Positions 8,250-16,234 of a DNA stretch of 64,000 nucleotides are shown one piece after another. Made by a program: the position numbers and the translations under genes. Positions within the stretch are counted from its first letter, which is position 1; each line of letters opens with the position of its first letter. The notes below the pieces were generated by a model. The model had not been told where the DNA came from, made no database searches, and worked only from the letters and a program-made list of their open reading frames with translations. Source of the DNA: Halobacillus_B sp963739045 (lineage in GTDB: Bacteria > Bacillota > Bacilli > Bacillales > Halobacillaceae); NCBI GenBank assembly GCA_963739045.1, contig CAVTYY010000001.1, positions 434,001 through 498,000 on the forward strand, read 5' to 3'.

Positions 8250-9278
8250 TTATGTGAAATATTCGAGGCGGGCTTCTGGAAAGTAAGTATCAATATACTC
8301 TCCCAGCGTACGCTGAATATCCTGCTGTTCATCTTTAGGGTACACGTACTTGCCAATTCCATAGCGTCCCCATTTATACATTCTTCTTTCCTCATCCATC
8401 TCAAGCTTTGTCATGGGATAGTTTTTCTGAATAACGCGTTTCGCCGGCTTCGTGAAGCGGTGTTGAATCAGTTCAAAGGTAAGATCCTTTTTTGCGTAAG
8501 CGGGCAGCTTCTCGTGAAGTTGTTCAAAGAGCTCTTTGTACCCTTCTCTCCACTCGTCGTATAAGTAAATCGGAGCAATAATAAAGCCCAGCGGATAACC
8601 CGCCGCAGCCACCTTTACGGCGGCTTCAATACGCTCCTTTAATCTCGAAGTGCCGGGTTCGAGGAATTTAATCACATAATCGGCGTTCATGCTAAAGCGA
8701 AATCGGGTCCGGCCGTTATGCTCAGCGTCTAACAAGTGGTCGACATGAGCAAACTTAGTCACAAATCGCAATTTTCCGTGCTCGGATTTACCGAAATATT
8801 CAATCGCATGCTTCAGTGAATGGGTAAGGTGGTCGATTCCCACAATATCGGATGTACAAGAGGCTTCAAACCGGGTTTCTTCTGGGGAACGCTCCTTCAT
8901 ATACTGCTCGGCAGCATCAAAGATTTCCTCGAGGTTAACGTACGTACGAATGTACGGTTTGCTCCCCATCGTCGTCTGCAGATAGCAGTAATGACAGTGT
9001 CCCATGCATCCGGTAGCAAAGGGAATCGCATATTCGGCGGATGGCTTTGACGTATCGAATTTCAACGTTTTTCGAACGCCTACCACAAGAGTCGATTTGG
9101 CCACTCGATATTTTTGAAAATCATTTTCTCCCGGCAGGTTCCGTACTTGGTTGTGAGAGGTGGTTTCGCGAATCTCGATCCCCATATTCTCGAACTTTTC
9201 TTTTAATTCTCTCCCCAACGGATACTCTAAAGCACGGGGTTCGATATAAACGAGCTGAGGTACGAATGGCTTTACCAC
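8250..9278 (-). CDS. splB: Spore photoproduct lyase SplB
   Basis: A radical-SAM enzyme of 342 residues that splits 5-thyminyl-5,6-dihydrothymine (spore photoproduct) back to two thymines during germination. Seen: the iron-sulfur cluster motif Cys-x3-Cys-x2-Cys as CMGHCHYC at residues 91-98, and the conserved hydrogen-donor Cys in EASCTSD at residue 141, matching the B. subtilis position. Length is normal. It overlaps splA by 7 bp, so the two form the splAB operon. Its presence is direct evidence that the organism makes endospores. In B. subtilis the operon is under SigG; I did not find a convincing SigG promoter. Confidence 0.95.
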   Translation of the reverse strand: MVKPFVPQLVYIEPRALEYPLGRELKEKFENMGIEIRETTSHNQVRNLPGENDFQKYRVAKSTLVVGVRKTLKFDTSKPSAEYAIPFATGCMGHCHYCYLQTTMGSKPYIRTYVNLEEIFDAAEQYMKERSPEETRFEASCTSDIVGIDHLTHSLKHAIEYFGKSEHGKLRFVTKFAHVDHLLDAEHNGRTRFRFSMNADYVIKFLEPGTSRLKERIEAAVKVAAAGYPLGFIIAPIYLYDEWREGYKELFEQLHEKLPAYAKKDLTFELIQHRFTKPAKRVIQKNYPMTKLEMDEERRMYKWGRYGIGKYVYPKDEQQDIQRTLGEYIDTYFPEARLEYFT

Positions 9279-9532
9279 TGCGGTCCCTCCATATCAAAGC
9301 TGCCGAAGACGTCTTCGTAGGCACGCATCGCTTCCCCTTGAGAGGCATAAACAGCGATTTCAGAATCCAGAGGGAAATACGTGTCATATAAGAATAAGGC
9401 CAATTCTCCGGGCTCTTCTGGATCTTTGACCACTGCCGCCTGCTGAACGTTGGCTACGTCAAATGTATGAGGGTTGCGATAGATGACGTACACCACATCC
9501 CCTGCTCGATAGACAGGATTATACATATCCAT
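9272..9532 (-). CDS. splA: SplA, transcriptional regulator of the spl operon
   Basis: A small protein of 86 residues matching SplA, a negative regulator of splAB, with the conserved N-terminal block YxAGDVVYVIYRNPH and the middle block PGELALFLYDTYFPL. Gene order splA-splB and the 7-bp overlap agree with B. subtilis. It has no classical DNA-binding motif that I can see. An AGGTGG lies before the ATG. Acts in the developing forespore by analogy. Confidence 0.9.
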   Translation of the reverse strand: MDMYNPVYRAGDVVYVIYRNPHTFDVANVQQAAVVKDPEEPGELALFLYDTYFPLDSEIAVYASQGEAMRAYEDVFGSFDMEGPQW

Positions 9533-9624
9533 TAAACCACCTGCTTTCTGTTAGTTGTGCTCATTCTTCCACAACCCTTCGAAAATATTACATGAAAAGT
9601 TACCCACTTCCCTTAATTGAATTG

Positions 9625-9666
9625 TTCAATAATTATTGAATTTAACATTCTAAAAATATAGAATGT
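9625..9666 (+). promoter_or_regulatory. Two palindromes upstream of the ArsR-type regulator: candidate operators
   Basis: TTCAATAATTATTGAA (9625-9640) is a perfect 16-bp palindrome. Just after it, ACATTCTA and TAGAATGT form an 8-bp inverted repeat with a 6-bp spacer (9645-9666). ArsR-family repressors bind AT-rich palindromes of this kind, so autoregulation is likely. The start codon follows at 9684. Confidence 0.6.
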
Positions 9667-9683
9667 AAAAGAGGTGATTTTAA

Positions 9684-10736
9684 ATGGAAGTATTCAATTC
9701 TTCAAGCCGCAATCGAGAAACTTATCACATCGAAGTCCAGTCTTCTTTGCTCTGGGAAACAGCCCTGGGTATTGCAGCTGTAACCAATACAGAATTAATT
9801 GATACGTTGGAAAGACCCATGACAGAATGGGAGACGATTCACAAATCTATGCCTGAAGCAATGAAACAGCATCTGGAAACGGTCCAGCAGCATAATACGT
9901 GGAAGGCTCTTCTTGAACTGCTCCATCAATCACATTTTTCAACGCTTGCCGACTTTACCCACTACATACATCAGCTTACTGAGGAAGATTTGAAGTACAA
10001 CTGCCTCCCTTTTATGGGCAAAAAGAAAACCGAAGCACGAATGGCCGCCGCTCGCGGTGACCAGGCAGCAGTGAAGGATCTTCAAGAATACACGGCCGGT
10101 CACGCCTTTTTAACAGACTATATTGAATGTATAGCCACTGCAGATCCGGCTTGGCTAAAGAAGCATTTAATTGAAGTAATGACAGGCTGGTACGAGCAGG
10201 TGATTGCACCTGAAGCGGATCATCTGGAGGCGATTCTTTCCCGAGATCATCAGTCAAAAGCTTTGGCCAAAGAAAAGATGCATCCCGAGGAACTCGTCAG
10301 CTGGGCAACGGGCGGAATGGAGTATGCTCCGGAGCCAAGCGTTTCCCGTGTGCTGCTGATTCCCCACCTGACGTATCGGCCGTGGAATGTAGAAGCCGAT
10401 TTAGAGGATACGAAGGTATTTTATTATCCTGTGGCGAACGAAAGTATGAATCCTGGAGACCCTTATACGCCTGACCAATTTCTCGTCCAGAAATGCAAAG
10501 CTTTAGGGGATGAAAACCGCTTGCGCATCCTGAAGATTCTTGGGGAGAAGGAACGGACGCTGAAAGAACTAACGACTCTCCTCTCCATGCGGAAAAGTAC
10601 CGTCCATCATCATGTAAAACAATTGAAAGCAGCGAGATTTGTGAAGCAGAACGGGGCCATTTATCAGCTTGCTTCTCATCAACTAGCGTCGCTTGGGCAT
10701 GAATTACAAGGGTACGCCGGCGGCAATCATGAATGA
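9684..10736 (+). CDS. ArsR-family transcriptional regulator with large N-terminal domain
   Basis: 350 residues, far longer than a plain ArsR repressor (about 100). The C-terminal 85 residues hold the winged helix: KCKALGDENRLRILKILGEKERTLKELTTLL then MRKSTVHHHVKQLKAARFV, the recognition helix. The first 250 or so residues form a helical domain of unknown ligand, as in the long ArsR proteins paired with MFS pumps in Firmicutes. No ArsR metal Cys motif (ELCVCDL) is present, so it is unlikely to sense arsenic. It overlaps the next MFS gene by 8 bp, so it most likely controls that pump. AGAGGTG precedes the ATG. Confidence 0.82.
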   Translation: MEVFNSSSRNRETYHIEVQSSLLWETALGIAAVTNTELIDTLERPMTEWETIHKSMPEAMKQHLETVQQHNTWKALLELLHQSHFSTLADFTHYIHQLTEEDLKYNCLPFMGKKKTEARMAAARGDQAAVKDLQEYTAGHAFLTDYIECIATADPAWLKKHLIEVMTGWYEQVIAPEADHLEAILSRDHQSKALAKEKMHPEELVSWATGGMEYAPEPSVSRVLLIPHLTYRPWNVEADLEDTKVFYYPVANESMNPGDPYTPDQFLVQKCKALGDENRLRILKILGEKERTLKELTTLLSMRKSTVHHHVKQLKAARFVKQNGAIYQLASHQLASLGHELQGYAGGNHE

Positions 10737-11958
10737 TCCGCTGGTTCAGTTCAACGACTCCCCTCTCCCGTTGAAAAGGAATTTTCCTGTTTTCCGCTTG
10801 ATGGGCGGTAATCTTATTTCTTTTGTAGGCGATCAAATGTATCTGCTGGCACTTCCGCTGCTTGTACTGGAGATCACTGGGTCGCCGATCAGCATGGGCC
10901 TGGTGGCCGCACTCGAACGTCTTCCACTATTGGCACAGCCTTTCATGGGCGTTTTCACGGACTATTTAAACCGTAAAAAGATTCTGATCGCGTGTGATCT
11001 GGGACGCTTTCTCCTGTTAATCGGAACAGCTCTCTTGTATTTCTTCAGTCATTTAACGATGATTGAACTATCATGCACCGCTTTTTTCATCGGGGTGTTC
11101 AGTCAAATTTATAATACCTGTCAATTTGCGTCTGTTCCCAAGCTTGTCAGAAAAGAAGACTTACAGCTCGTCAATTCGATCAATTCCAGTTTATTTAACA
11201 CGGCGGTGTTTACGGCACCTGCTGCTGGAGGGATGGTCATTTCTCTGCTGAATCCAGGAGCCGCTCTGTTTATTAACGGCCTTAGTTTCTTAGCTGCCCT
11301 CGGCGCGGTGGTCAGCCTGCCCCTCCCTTTGTCTCGGGAAGAGGGTTCGGGACGTGCGTTTATGAAGGATGTGAAAGCTGGATTTGAATATGTCTGGTCG
11401 ATTAAACCGATCCTGTTTACCAATGCCGCGATGTTTTTTTCGGTTTTCGGAACGACGTTATTTTTAACGATGCTGGTGTTTCATTTAAAGCAGGTGATTC
11501 GTTTAGATGCCGTCCAAATCGGCTGGCTGCTATCCGCAGGAGGACTTGCAGCTATTCTAGGTTCGATAGCGTCGAGCTTTGTCAGAAAGCACCTTACCTA
11601 CCGCTCCATCCTTTTCGCAGGTTCTATGATCGGCGGCGGTTCGATCGTGCTTTTCGGATACGCTGATTCGTATGTCTGGCTGCTGGCAGGCAATGCTATA
11701 GGTACGTTTGCGGCTTCCATTCAAAGTCCTTGTATTCTTACCATTCGGCAGAAATTAACGCCCGATCGTTTATTAGGCAGAGTACAGGCGACCAGCCGAT
11801 TTCTTACCTGGTTCACCATGCCTTTTGCGGCGTTTTTAGCAGGTATCCTGGCCGATTCTTTTGGAACGGGCAGAACGATTCTTACCGCCGGTGTGATCGT
11901 CATACTGTCTTCCTTTTTTTATTTACATCGATCGCTTGGGAATAAAGCCCTTCTGTAA
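10729..11958 (+). CDS. MFS transporter, cotranscribed with the ArsR regulator
   Basis: About 409 residues with twelve predicted hydrophobic segments in the major facilitator pattern; the loop 2-3 motif appears as GVFTDYLNRKKIL, and QSPCILTIRQKLTPDRLLGRVQA resembles the mid-loop of MefA/DHA3-type exporters. I choose the ATG at 10729, which overlaps the upstream stop (ATGAATGA); an earlier ATG at 10693 would lengthen the overlap. Translational coupling with the regulator suggests an inducible efflux pair. Substrate cannot be read from sequence. Confidence 0.82.
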   Translation: MNDPLVQFNDSPLPLKRNFPVFRLMGGNLISFVGDQMYLLALPLLVLEITGSPISMGLVAALERLPLLAQPFMGVFTDYLNRKKILIACDLGRFLLLIGTALLYFFSHLTMIELSCTAFFIGVFSQIYNTCQFASVPKLVRKEDLQLVNSINSSLFNTAVFTAPAAGGMVISLLNPGAALFINGLSFLAALGAVVSLPLPLSREEGSGRAFMKDVKAGFEYVWSIKPILFTNAAMFFSVFGTTLFLTMLVFHLKQVIRLDAVQIGWLLSAGGLAAILGSIASSFVRKHLTYRSILFAGSMIGGGSIVLFGYADSYVWLLAGNAIGTFAASIQSPCILTIRQKLTPDRLLGRVQATSRFLTWFTMPFAAFLAGILADSFGTGRTILTAGVIVILSSFFYLHRSLGNKALL

Positions 11959-12006
11959 CAAATAGTCTTAAGTAACGACACCATTTTTACAGAAAGGGAG
12001 AGGGTT

Positions 12007-12450
12007 ATGGTCATCATGCCTGCTGTGCAAAAGGATTTGGAGGAAATTTTACGACATACGGCCGAGTCGTTTAATGAAGGCTCGCAGGGGAATTACTATG
12101 TGAATGATGCTTTGGCGTCAGAAATGATGAATACCGTCCTGCTCAGAGGCGGAAGAGTATTAGTGATGAAGGAACCTGACACTCACGAGTTTGCGGGATG
12201 GATCTTATATGGAATTGAGAAAGATGAAATCACCAAAGACGACTTCGGGTTTATTTATGAACTTCATGTGTTAAAACCATATAGAAAAAGAGGCTATGCG
12301 ACGGCCTTGATGGAGGAAGCGCTCCATCAATTAAAGCATCATGGGCTGAAACGGGTCAGACTCGTCGTCTATAAAGGCAATTTCGCCATCAACCTGTATG
12401 AAAAATTAGGCTTTACCCAGCACCGCATTGTTATGGATAAGCCGATTTAA
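12007..12450 (+). CDS. GNAT-family N-acetyltransferase (RimI-like fold)
   Basis: 147 residues, compact GNAT domain. Motif A reads LHVLKPYRKRGYATALM, with R/Q-x-x-G-x-A/G for acetyl-CoA, followed by VYKGNFAINLYEKLGF, the typical N-x-x-A-x-x-x-Y-E-K-x-G-F end. SD AAAGGGAGAGG directly precedes the ATG. It is separated by only 13 bp from the next GNAT gene, forming a small pair. Substrate unknown. Confidence 0.82.
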   Translation: MVIMPAVQKDLEEILRHTAESFNEGSQGNYYVNDALASEMMNTVLLRGGRVLVMKEPDTHEFAGWILYGIEKDEITKDDFGFIYELHVLKPYRKRGYATALMEEALHQLKHHGLKRVRLVVYKGNFAINLYEKLGFTQHRIVMDKPI

Positions 12451-12463
12451 GGAGGGAAATCTC

Positions 12464-13012
12464 ATGGATCCCCAGTTGAATACAAGACGGCTGCATTTAC
12501 GCCCCTTTTCGTACTCGGATGCGAAGAAGGTTTCAAAGCTCGCTGATGATCCAGTCATTGCAGCCACGACCCAGATTCCCTATCCTTTTACGCTGGAGAA
12601 AGCAGAAGATTGGATTGCCCTGCATAGAAGCTGGATTGAGAAAGGATCGGCCTATCCATTTGCTTTGGTCACCTGGGAAGAAGCAGAATTAGTCGGAACC
12701 ATTACGATCCGTATGGATAAGAACCATCATAAAGGGGAGCTTGCCTATTGGATAGGCAAGCCCTACTGGGGAAAAGGATACGCCACAGAAGCGGCCCGAA
12801 GAGTGATCCAATTTGGCTTTGAGGAGCTGGACTTACATAGAATCTGGGCCCAGGTCATTCATTCAAATGCTGCTTCGCAAAAAGTTCTCGAGCACACGGG
12901 AATGAGTTATGAAGGCACATTGAAAGAGGATCTGTACCATCAGGGAATCTATGCCGATGTAGATATTTATGGAATTCTTTCAAGTACATATGTTTCACAT
13001 GAAACAAAATAA
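12464..13012 (+). CDS. RimJ/RimL-type GNAT N-acetyltransferase
   Basis: About 182 residues. The RimJ/RimL group signature is clear: TRRLHLRPFSYSDA at the N-terminus, YWIGKPYWGKGYATEAAR as motif A, and HSNAASQKVLEHTGMSYEGTLKED near the end. SD AAGGAGGG lies 7 bp before the ATG, so I prefer 12464 over an upstream ATG at 12428 that lies inside the previous gene. These enzymes acetylate protein N-termini or small amines; the target here is unknown. The final codons contain a parS-like palindrome (12991-13006). Confidence 0.83.
   Translation: MDPQLNTRRLHLRPFSYSDAKKVSKLADDPVIAATTQIPYPFTLEKAEDWIALHRSWIEKGSAYPFALVTWEEAELVGTITIRMDKNHHKGELAYWIGKPYWGKGYATEAARRVIQFGFEELDLHRIWAQVIHSNAASQKVLEHTGMSYEGTLKEDLYHQGIYADVDIYGILSSTYVSHETK
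12991..13006 (+). promoter_or_regulatory. parS-like site (15 of 16 matches)
   Basis: TGTTTCACATGAAACA differs from the Bacillus parS consensus TGTTNCACGTGAAACA at one base. It lies in the last codons of the acetyltransferase gene, 5 kb from soj-spo0J. Candidate Spo0J loading site. Confidence 0.55.
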
Positions 13013-13017
13013 CGTGC

Positions 13018-13256
13018 CTGGGACAAAAGGAAATGCCTACAGTCTAAAGACGAAGAATCAAGTTAAGGATAGGGGCTTACTCCGAATGGGCGCTCCGGAA
13101 ATACACTCCGCTTTTCGCGGGCGGCTGGTTTGCCTCCTCGTGCTGCGCACTGTGGGGTCAAACCTATGCCTTCCTCCCGCAGAAGTCTCCGTGTATTTCC
13201 TGCGCTGGAATGGTATGACTATTCTCCTTGATTCATCCTTGGAGACAGAATAATCA
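13018..13256 (+). repeat. Interspersed foldable repeat, copy 1
   Basis: The core at 13097-13200 is bounded by the inverted repeat GGAAATACAC / GTGTATTTCC. Inside it, TTTTCGCGGG pairs roughly with CCCGCAGAAG and GGTTTG with CAAACC, so one strand folds into a long interrupted hairpin. Flanks of about 75 bp on the left and 55 bp on the right also match other copies. Other copies: 16053-16156 (inverted) and 62052-62156. It carries a short open frame common to the copies that should not be taken for a gene. Confidence 0.85.
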
Positions 13257-13309
13257 TAAGTATATTTCCTGTAGAAACCGGTAAAAAGTTTACAACAAGC
13301 AGGAAAAGA

Positions 13310-13363
13310 AATCCGAACGATGATGGAATGTTAACAAAGTTATTCCGTCATTGTTCGGATTTT
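13310..13363. terminator. Long hairpin, probable bidirectional terminator
   Basis: About 20 bp of nearly complete pairing (AATCCGAACGATGA... with ...TCATTGTTCGGATT), followed by T-rich sequence. It faces the small ORF on the minus strand at 13402-13542 and may end it. Confidence 0.7.
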
Positions 13364-13401
13364 ATAATGGAGGAAAGACTTTTGTCACCGCCTCGTTTTT
13401 T

Positions 13402-13542
13402 TTACTGTTGTTTGTAAGCAATGAGGATGATTTCCTCCGTTGTCTCTTCTTTCATAAGCTTCTCTAAACGCTGAATTTCACTGAGCATTCCATGATTAAG
13501 GTCTGCCGGCTTATATTCATCTTTTATACTTTCCTGATTCAT
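13402..13542 (-). CDS. Small 46-residue protein of unknown function
   Basis: A short reading frame, MNQESIKDEYKPADLNHGML and on to ...AYKQQ, with an excellent SD (AAAGGAGGGG) about 5 bp before the ATG and a hairpin behind it. The sequence is charged, mostly helical by eye (middle part SEIQRLEKLMKEETTEEI), with no membrane segment, signal peptide or Cys. I do not recognise a family. It is divergent from the PadR gene. Codon use looks like that of its neighbours. The SD quality and intact frame make translation likely. Confidence 0.55.
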   Translation of the reverse strand: MNQESIKDEYKPADLNHGMLSEIQRLEKLMKEETTEEIILIAYKQQ

Positions 13543-13633
13543 CTGTTTCCCCTCCTTTATGTCTTTCCTTTTTCTCTAGTCTTTGTTTGCTTTAGAAATG
13601 TTAATCAAGCTGGATTGTAAAAAGTATATAAAT

Positions 13634-13673
13634 TTGACCGATAAACAGTTGTTATTTATATCTTAAAGATATA
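13634..13673 (+). promoter_or_regulatory. Promoter and operator of the PadR-MFS pair
   Basis: TTGACC (13634-13639), 17-bp spacer, TATATC (13657-13662). The -10 element lies inside a near-perfect palindrome TATATCTT-A-AAGATATA (13657-13673). PadR repressors bind such palindromes over their own promoters, so this is probably an autoregulated, inducible promoter. Confidence 0.6.
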
Positions 13674-13717
13674 TTATAGGGAGCGGTAAGGGTCTGTCAT
13701 AGAATGAGGAGGTTACG

Positions 13718-14278
13718 ATGTACGAATTATTTATACTAGGAGAACTTAAAGATAAACCCATGCATGGGTATTTGCTTCAATATGTGCTGGGAAAAATAAT
13801 TGGTCCAGACCGTAAGATGAGCTGGGGCGTATTATATCCGCTGATTCAAAAGCTGACTAAGGAAGGGTATATTACTCAGACTCTTCTGGAACATTCCGGT
13901 CCGGGACGTCCTAAAAAGATTCTCAAAATCACGGACAAAGGTCTCTGCCGTTTCGATGAATTAATGGTGGAACCGGCAGAATATGACCAAAATACGGAAG
14001 ATCTTTTTCATATCAAGCTTAGTAACTTTCATCATATAAATGAAAAGCTGAGATTGTCGATTCTGGAACAACATAGAAGCTATCTGCTTTATCTGCTTGA
14101 TTATGTGGAAGAAAATCGTTCCATTGTAATGAGTGAGGAAGAAATTAAAAGTGAAGAAAAAACAAGTATTGATCTAGTGTTAACTCATCGAAGCAAGCGG
14201 ATCGAAGCCGATCTTCAATGGCTGAAACAGGAGATGAAGCACGTTAAGGAGGAAAAGAATGACACAGGAGAAAAGTAA
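13718..14278 (+). CDS. PadR-family transcriptional regulator
   Basis: 186 residues. N-terminal winged helix of the PadR type: LFILGELKDKPMHGYLLQYVL, then MSWGVLYPLIQKLTKEGYI and the wing GPGRPKKILKITDKG. The C-terminal half is a long helical (coiled-coil-like) dimerisation domain, as in PadR subfamily 2/Vir. SD GAGGAGG lies 6 bp before ATG. It overlaps the next gene by 20 bp, which marks it as the local repressor of the DHA2-type efflux pump. Ligand unknown. Confidence 0.9.
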   Translation: MYELFILGELKDKPMHGYLLQYVLGKIIGPDRKMSWGVLYPLIQKLTKEGYITQTLLEHSGPGRPKKILKITDKGLCRFDELMVEPAEYDQNTEDLFHIKLSNFHHINEKLRLSILEQHRSYLLYLLDYVEENRSIVMSEEEIKSEEKTSIDLVLTHRSKRIEADLQWLKQEMKHVKEEKNDTGEK

Positions 14279-15830
14279 TAAACGCTGGTGGGGGTTAGCG
14301 GCCGTTTGTTTTGGTCTATTTATGGCCTTGCTTGATGTGACCATAGTAAACGTGGCCTTGCCGACCATCCAAAGTGATTTTAATACAGATTTTAGCCAGT
14401 TAGAATGGATTGTAAACGCTTATACATTGATCTTTGCGGTTGCTTTAATTACCGTGGCGCGGCTGGGTGACATTTTTGGTAGAAAACGATTTTTCATGCT
14501 GGGCTTAATCGTATTTACAATTGGTTCTTTACTTTGTGCGCTGGCACCAGGGATTAATTTCTTAAATATTTCCCGGGGAATTCAAGGTTTGGGTGCTTCA
14601 GCCATGATGTCGTTATCGATGGCGATCATTTCGACCACCTTTTTTGGAAAAGAACGCGGGATTGCGTTTGGAGTCTGGGGAGGCGTCAGCGGACTGGCAA
14701 CGGCAATTGGTCCATTGGTGGGCGGAATTTTAGTAGAGAACTTCAGCTGGCAGTCAATATTTTATCTAAACCTCCCGATCGGACTGATCGCCTTAGTGAT
14801 GGCTTTTCTTTTTATTAAGGAAACGAAGGATGAAGAAACCTCGAAGTCGATTGATATTATTGGATTTCTGCTGATTACAGCAGCCATGTTCTGTCTGGTA
14901 TTTGGTTTAATTGAAGTGAATAAATCAGATCTCGGCTGGACGTCACCTGAGATTATGGGTCTGCTTGGCGGAGCACTCATCAGCTTTATCATCTTTGTGC
15001 TAGTCGAATTAAAAATAAAAACCCCGATGGTGAATCCAAGAATATTTAAAAACCTTAGTTATTCCGGGGCTTGTATAGCTGCTTTTTGCTTAAGCGCAGG
15101 TGTTTATGCTCTTTTCTTCTATTTAACCATTTATCTGCAAAATTATCTCGGGTTTTCAGCGCTTGAAGCCGGGCTGAGGTTTATTGCGATCAGCGGATTT
15201 GCCTTATTCCTTGGACCCATTTCCGGAAACCTGACCGACAAAATCGGTTCAAAACCCGTGATCGTCACAGCCTTAGCGATTCTTGCGATTGCTGACTTTA
15301 TGATGACGCTCGTTTCTTCTACGCAGGACCAAAGCAATTGGATTTATTTATTACCTGCCTTCTTAGTGGCAGGTGTAGGAAACGGTTTGATTAATCCTCC
15401 TATTTCGACAACCGCAGTGGATACCGTTCCTAATCGAATTGTCGGTATGGCTTCAGGGGTGAATAACGTCTCCAGACAAATTGGGATCGCTTTTGGGACA
15501 GCCTTTCTCGGAGCTGTTCTCTCCAACCAATACGTCAATGCGATTCAGGAGAAAATCAGCGCCTTAAATTTGCAAGGAGTTCCTGATGATGCGAAACAGG
15601 ATATTATTGACGGAATCTCCGCGGCTGGTCCGATTGCCGGGAGCCAGGGTCTAGAAGGAGCAGGGGCCGATAAATATCAAAGTATGCCGGGATTCTCTCA
15701 GATCCAGGATATTGCTCAGACCGCCTTTGTGAATAGCTTAGACCAGGTTTTTGTCACGGCAGGAATCATCTTAAGCCTGGGAGCGATTTTAAGTTTCTTC
15801 CTCATTAAAAAGAGTGATTTTGTCGATTAA
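14259..15830 (+). CDS. DHA2-family (EmrB/QacA-type) 14-helix multidrug MFS transporter
   Basis: 523 residues and fourteen hydrophobic segments, the normal size for the DHA2 drug:proton antiporters. Seen: motif D1 LDVTIVNVALPTI in helix 1, motif A GRLGDIFGRKRFF-like (RLGDIFGRKR) in loop 2-3, motif B in RGIQGLGAS of helix 4, and motif C GVWGGVSGLATAIGPLVGG in helix 5. SD AAGGAGG lies inside the end of padR. A periplasmic-side loop of about 60 residues lies before the last helix. Expression is probably released when the PadR protein binds a drug. Exact substrates cannot be read from sequence. Confidence 0.92.
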   Translation: MTQEKSNKRWWGLAAVCFGLFMALLDVTIVNVALPTIQSDFNTDFSQLEWIVNAYTLIFAVALITVARLGDIFGRKRFFMLGLIVFTIGSLLCALAPGINFLNISRGIQGLGASAMMSLSMAIISTTFFGKERGIAFGVWGGVSGLATAIGPLVGGILVENFSWQSIFYLNLPIGLIALVMAFLFIKETKDEETSKSIDIIGFLLITAAMFCLVFGLIEVNKSDLGWTSPEIMGLLGGALISFIIFVLVELKIKTPMVNPRIFKNLSYSGACIAAFCLSAGVYALFFYLTIYLQNYLGFSALEAGLRFIAISGFALFLGPISGNLTDKIGSKPVIVTALAILAIADFMMTLVSSTQDQSNWIYLLPAFLVAGVGNGLINPPISTTAVDTVPNRIVGMASGVNNVSRQIGIAFGTAFLGAVLSNQYVNAIQEKISALNLQGVPDDAKQDIIDGISAAGPIAGSQGLEGAGADKYQSMPGFSQIQDIAQTAFVNSLDQVFVTAGIILSLGAILSFFLIKKSDFVD

Positions 15831-15868
15831 CCGTTAGAAAAAGAGGCCGGGATCTTTTAGCCAATAGT

Positions 15869-15925
15869 AAATCCGAATGGTGATGAATTGTTAATTACAT
15901 GATTCCAATACCATTCGGTTTTTTT
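15869..15925 (+). terminator. Terminator after the DHA2 transporter
   Basis: Stem AATCCGAATGGTGATGAAT with a mostly complementary 3' arm ending CCATTCGG and T7. Similar in layout to the hairpin at 13310. Confidence 0.8.
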
Positions 15926-15964
15926 GTACAGCATGAGCCAGGTTGTCTAGATGTTACAACAGAA

Positions 15965-16165
15965 AGGATATTTGTGTTTGCTCCTTGATTACTCTGTCTA
16001 CAAGGATGAATAAAGGAGAGTGGAAGTAAAATATATATACCATTCCAGCGTAGGAAATACATGGAGACTTCTGCGGGAGGAAGGCATAGGTTTGACCCCG
16101 GAATGCGAAGCACGAGGAGGCAAACCAGCCGCCCGCGAAAAGCGGAATGTATTTCCGGAGCGGTC
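15965..16165 (-). repeat. Interspersed foldable repeat, copy 2 (inverted)
   Basis: The core at 16053-16156 is the reverse complement of the copy at 13097-13200, with closing arms GGAAATACAT / ATGTATTTCC; the terminal pair changed in both arms, so pairing is kept. The flank with GCTGGAATGGTAT and GTAGACAG is also shared with copy 1. Left boundary approximate. Confidence 0.85.
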
Positions 16166-16234
16166 ATTCATCGTCACCCTCTTTGCATCCCTTTATTGTT
16201 CGTTTTTCTTTAAAGGTTTTAGATGTTTCCTTCT

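Noticed and set aside
9121..9387. Frames on both strands across splA-splB
   Set aside because: Shadows of splAB in other frames with atypical composition.
12007..13012. The paired acetyltransferases as an antitoxin-toxin (TacT-like) module
   Set aside because: No small ribbon-helix-helix partner precedes either gene; both look like ordinary metabolic GNAT proteins.
13084..13253. Short open frame (…EIHSAFRGRLVCLLVL…) inside repeat copy 1, also in copies 2 and 3
   Set aside because: It is present because the DNA repeat is conserved; no SD, no conserved start, and the same frame is broken or fused differently in each copy. It is a product of the foldable repeat, not a protein.
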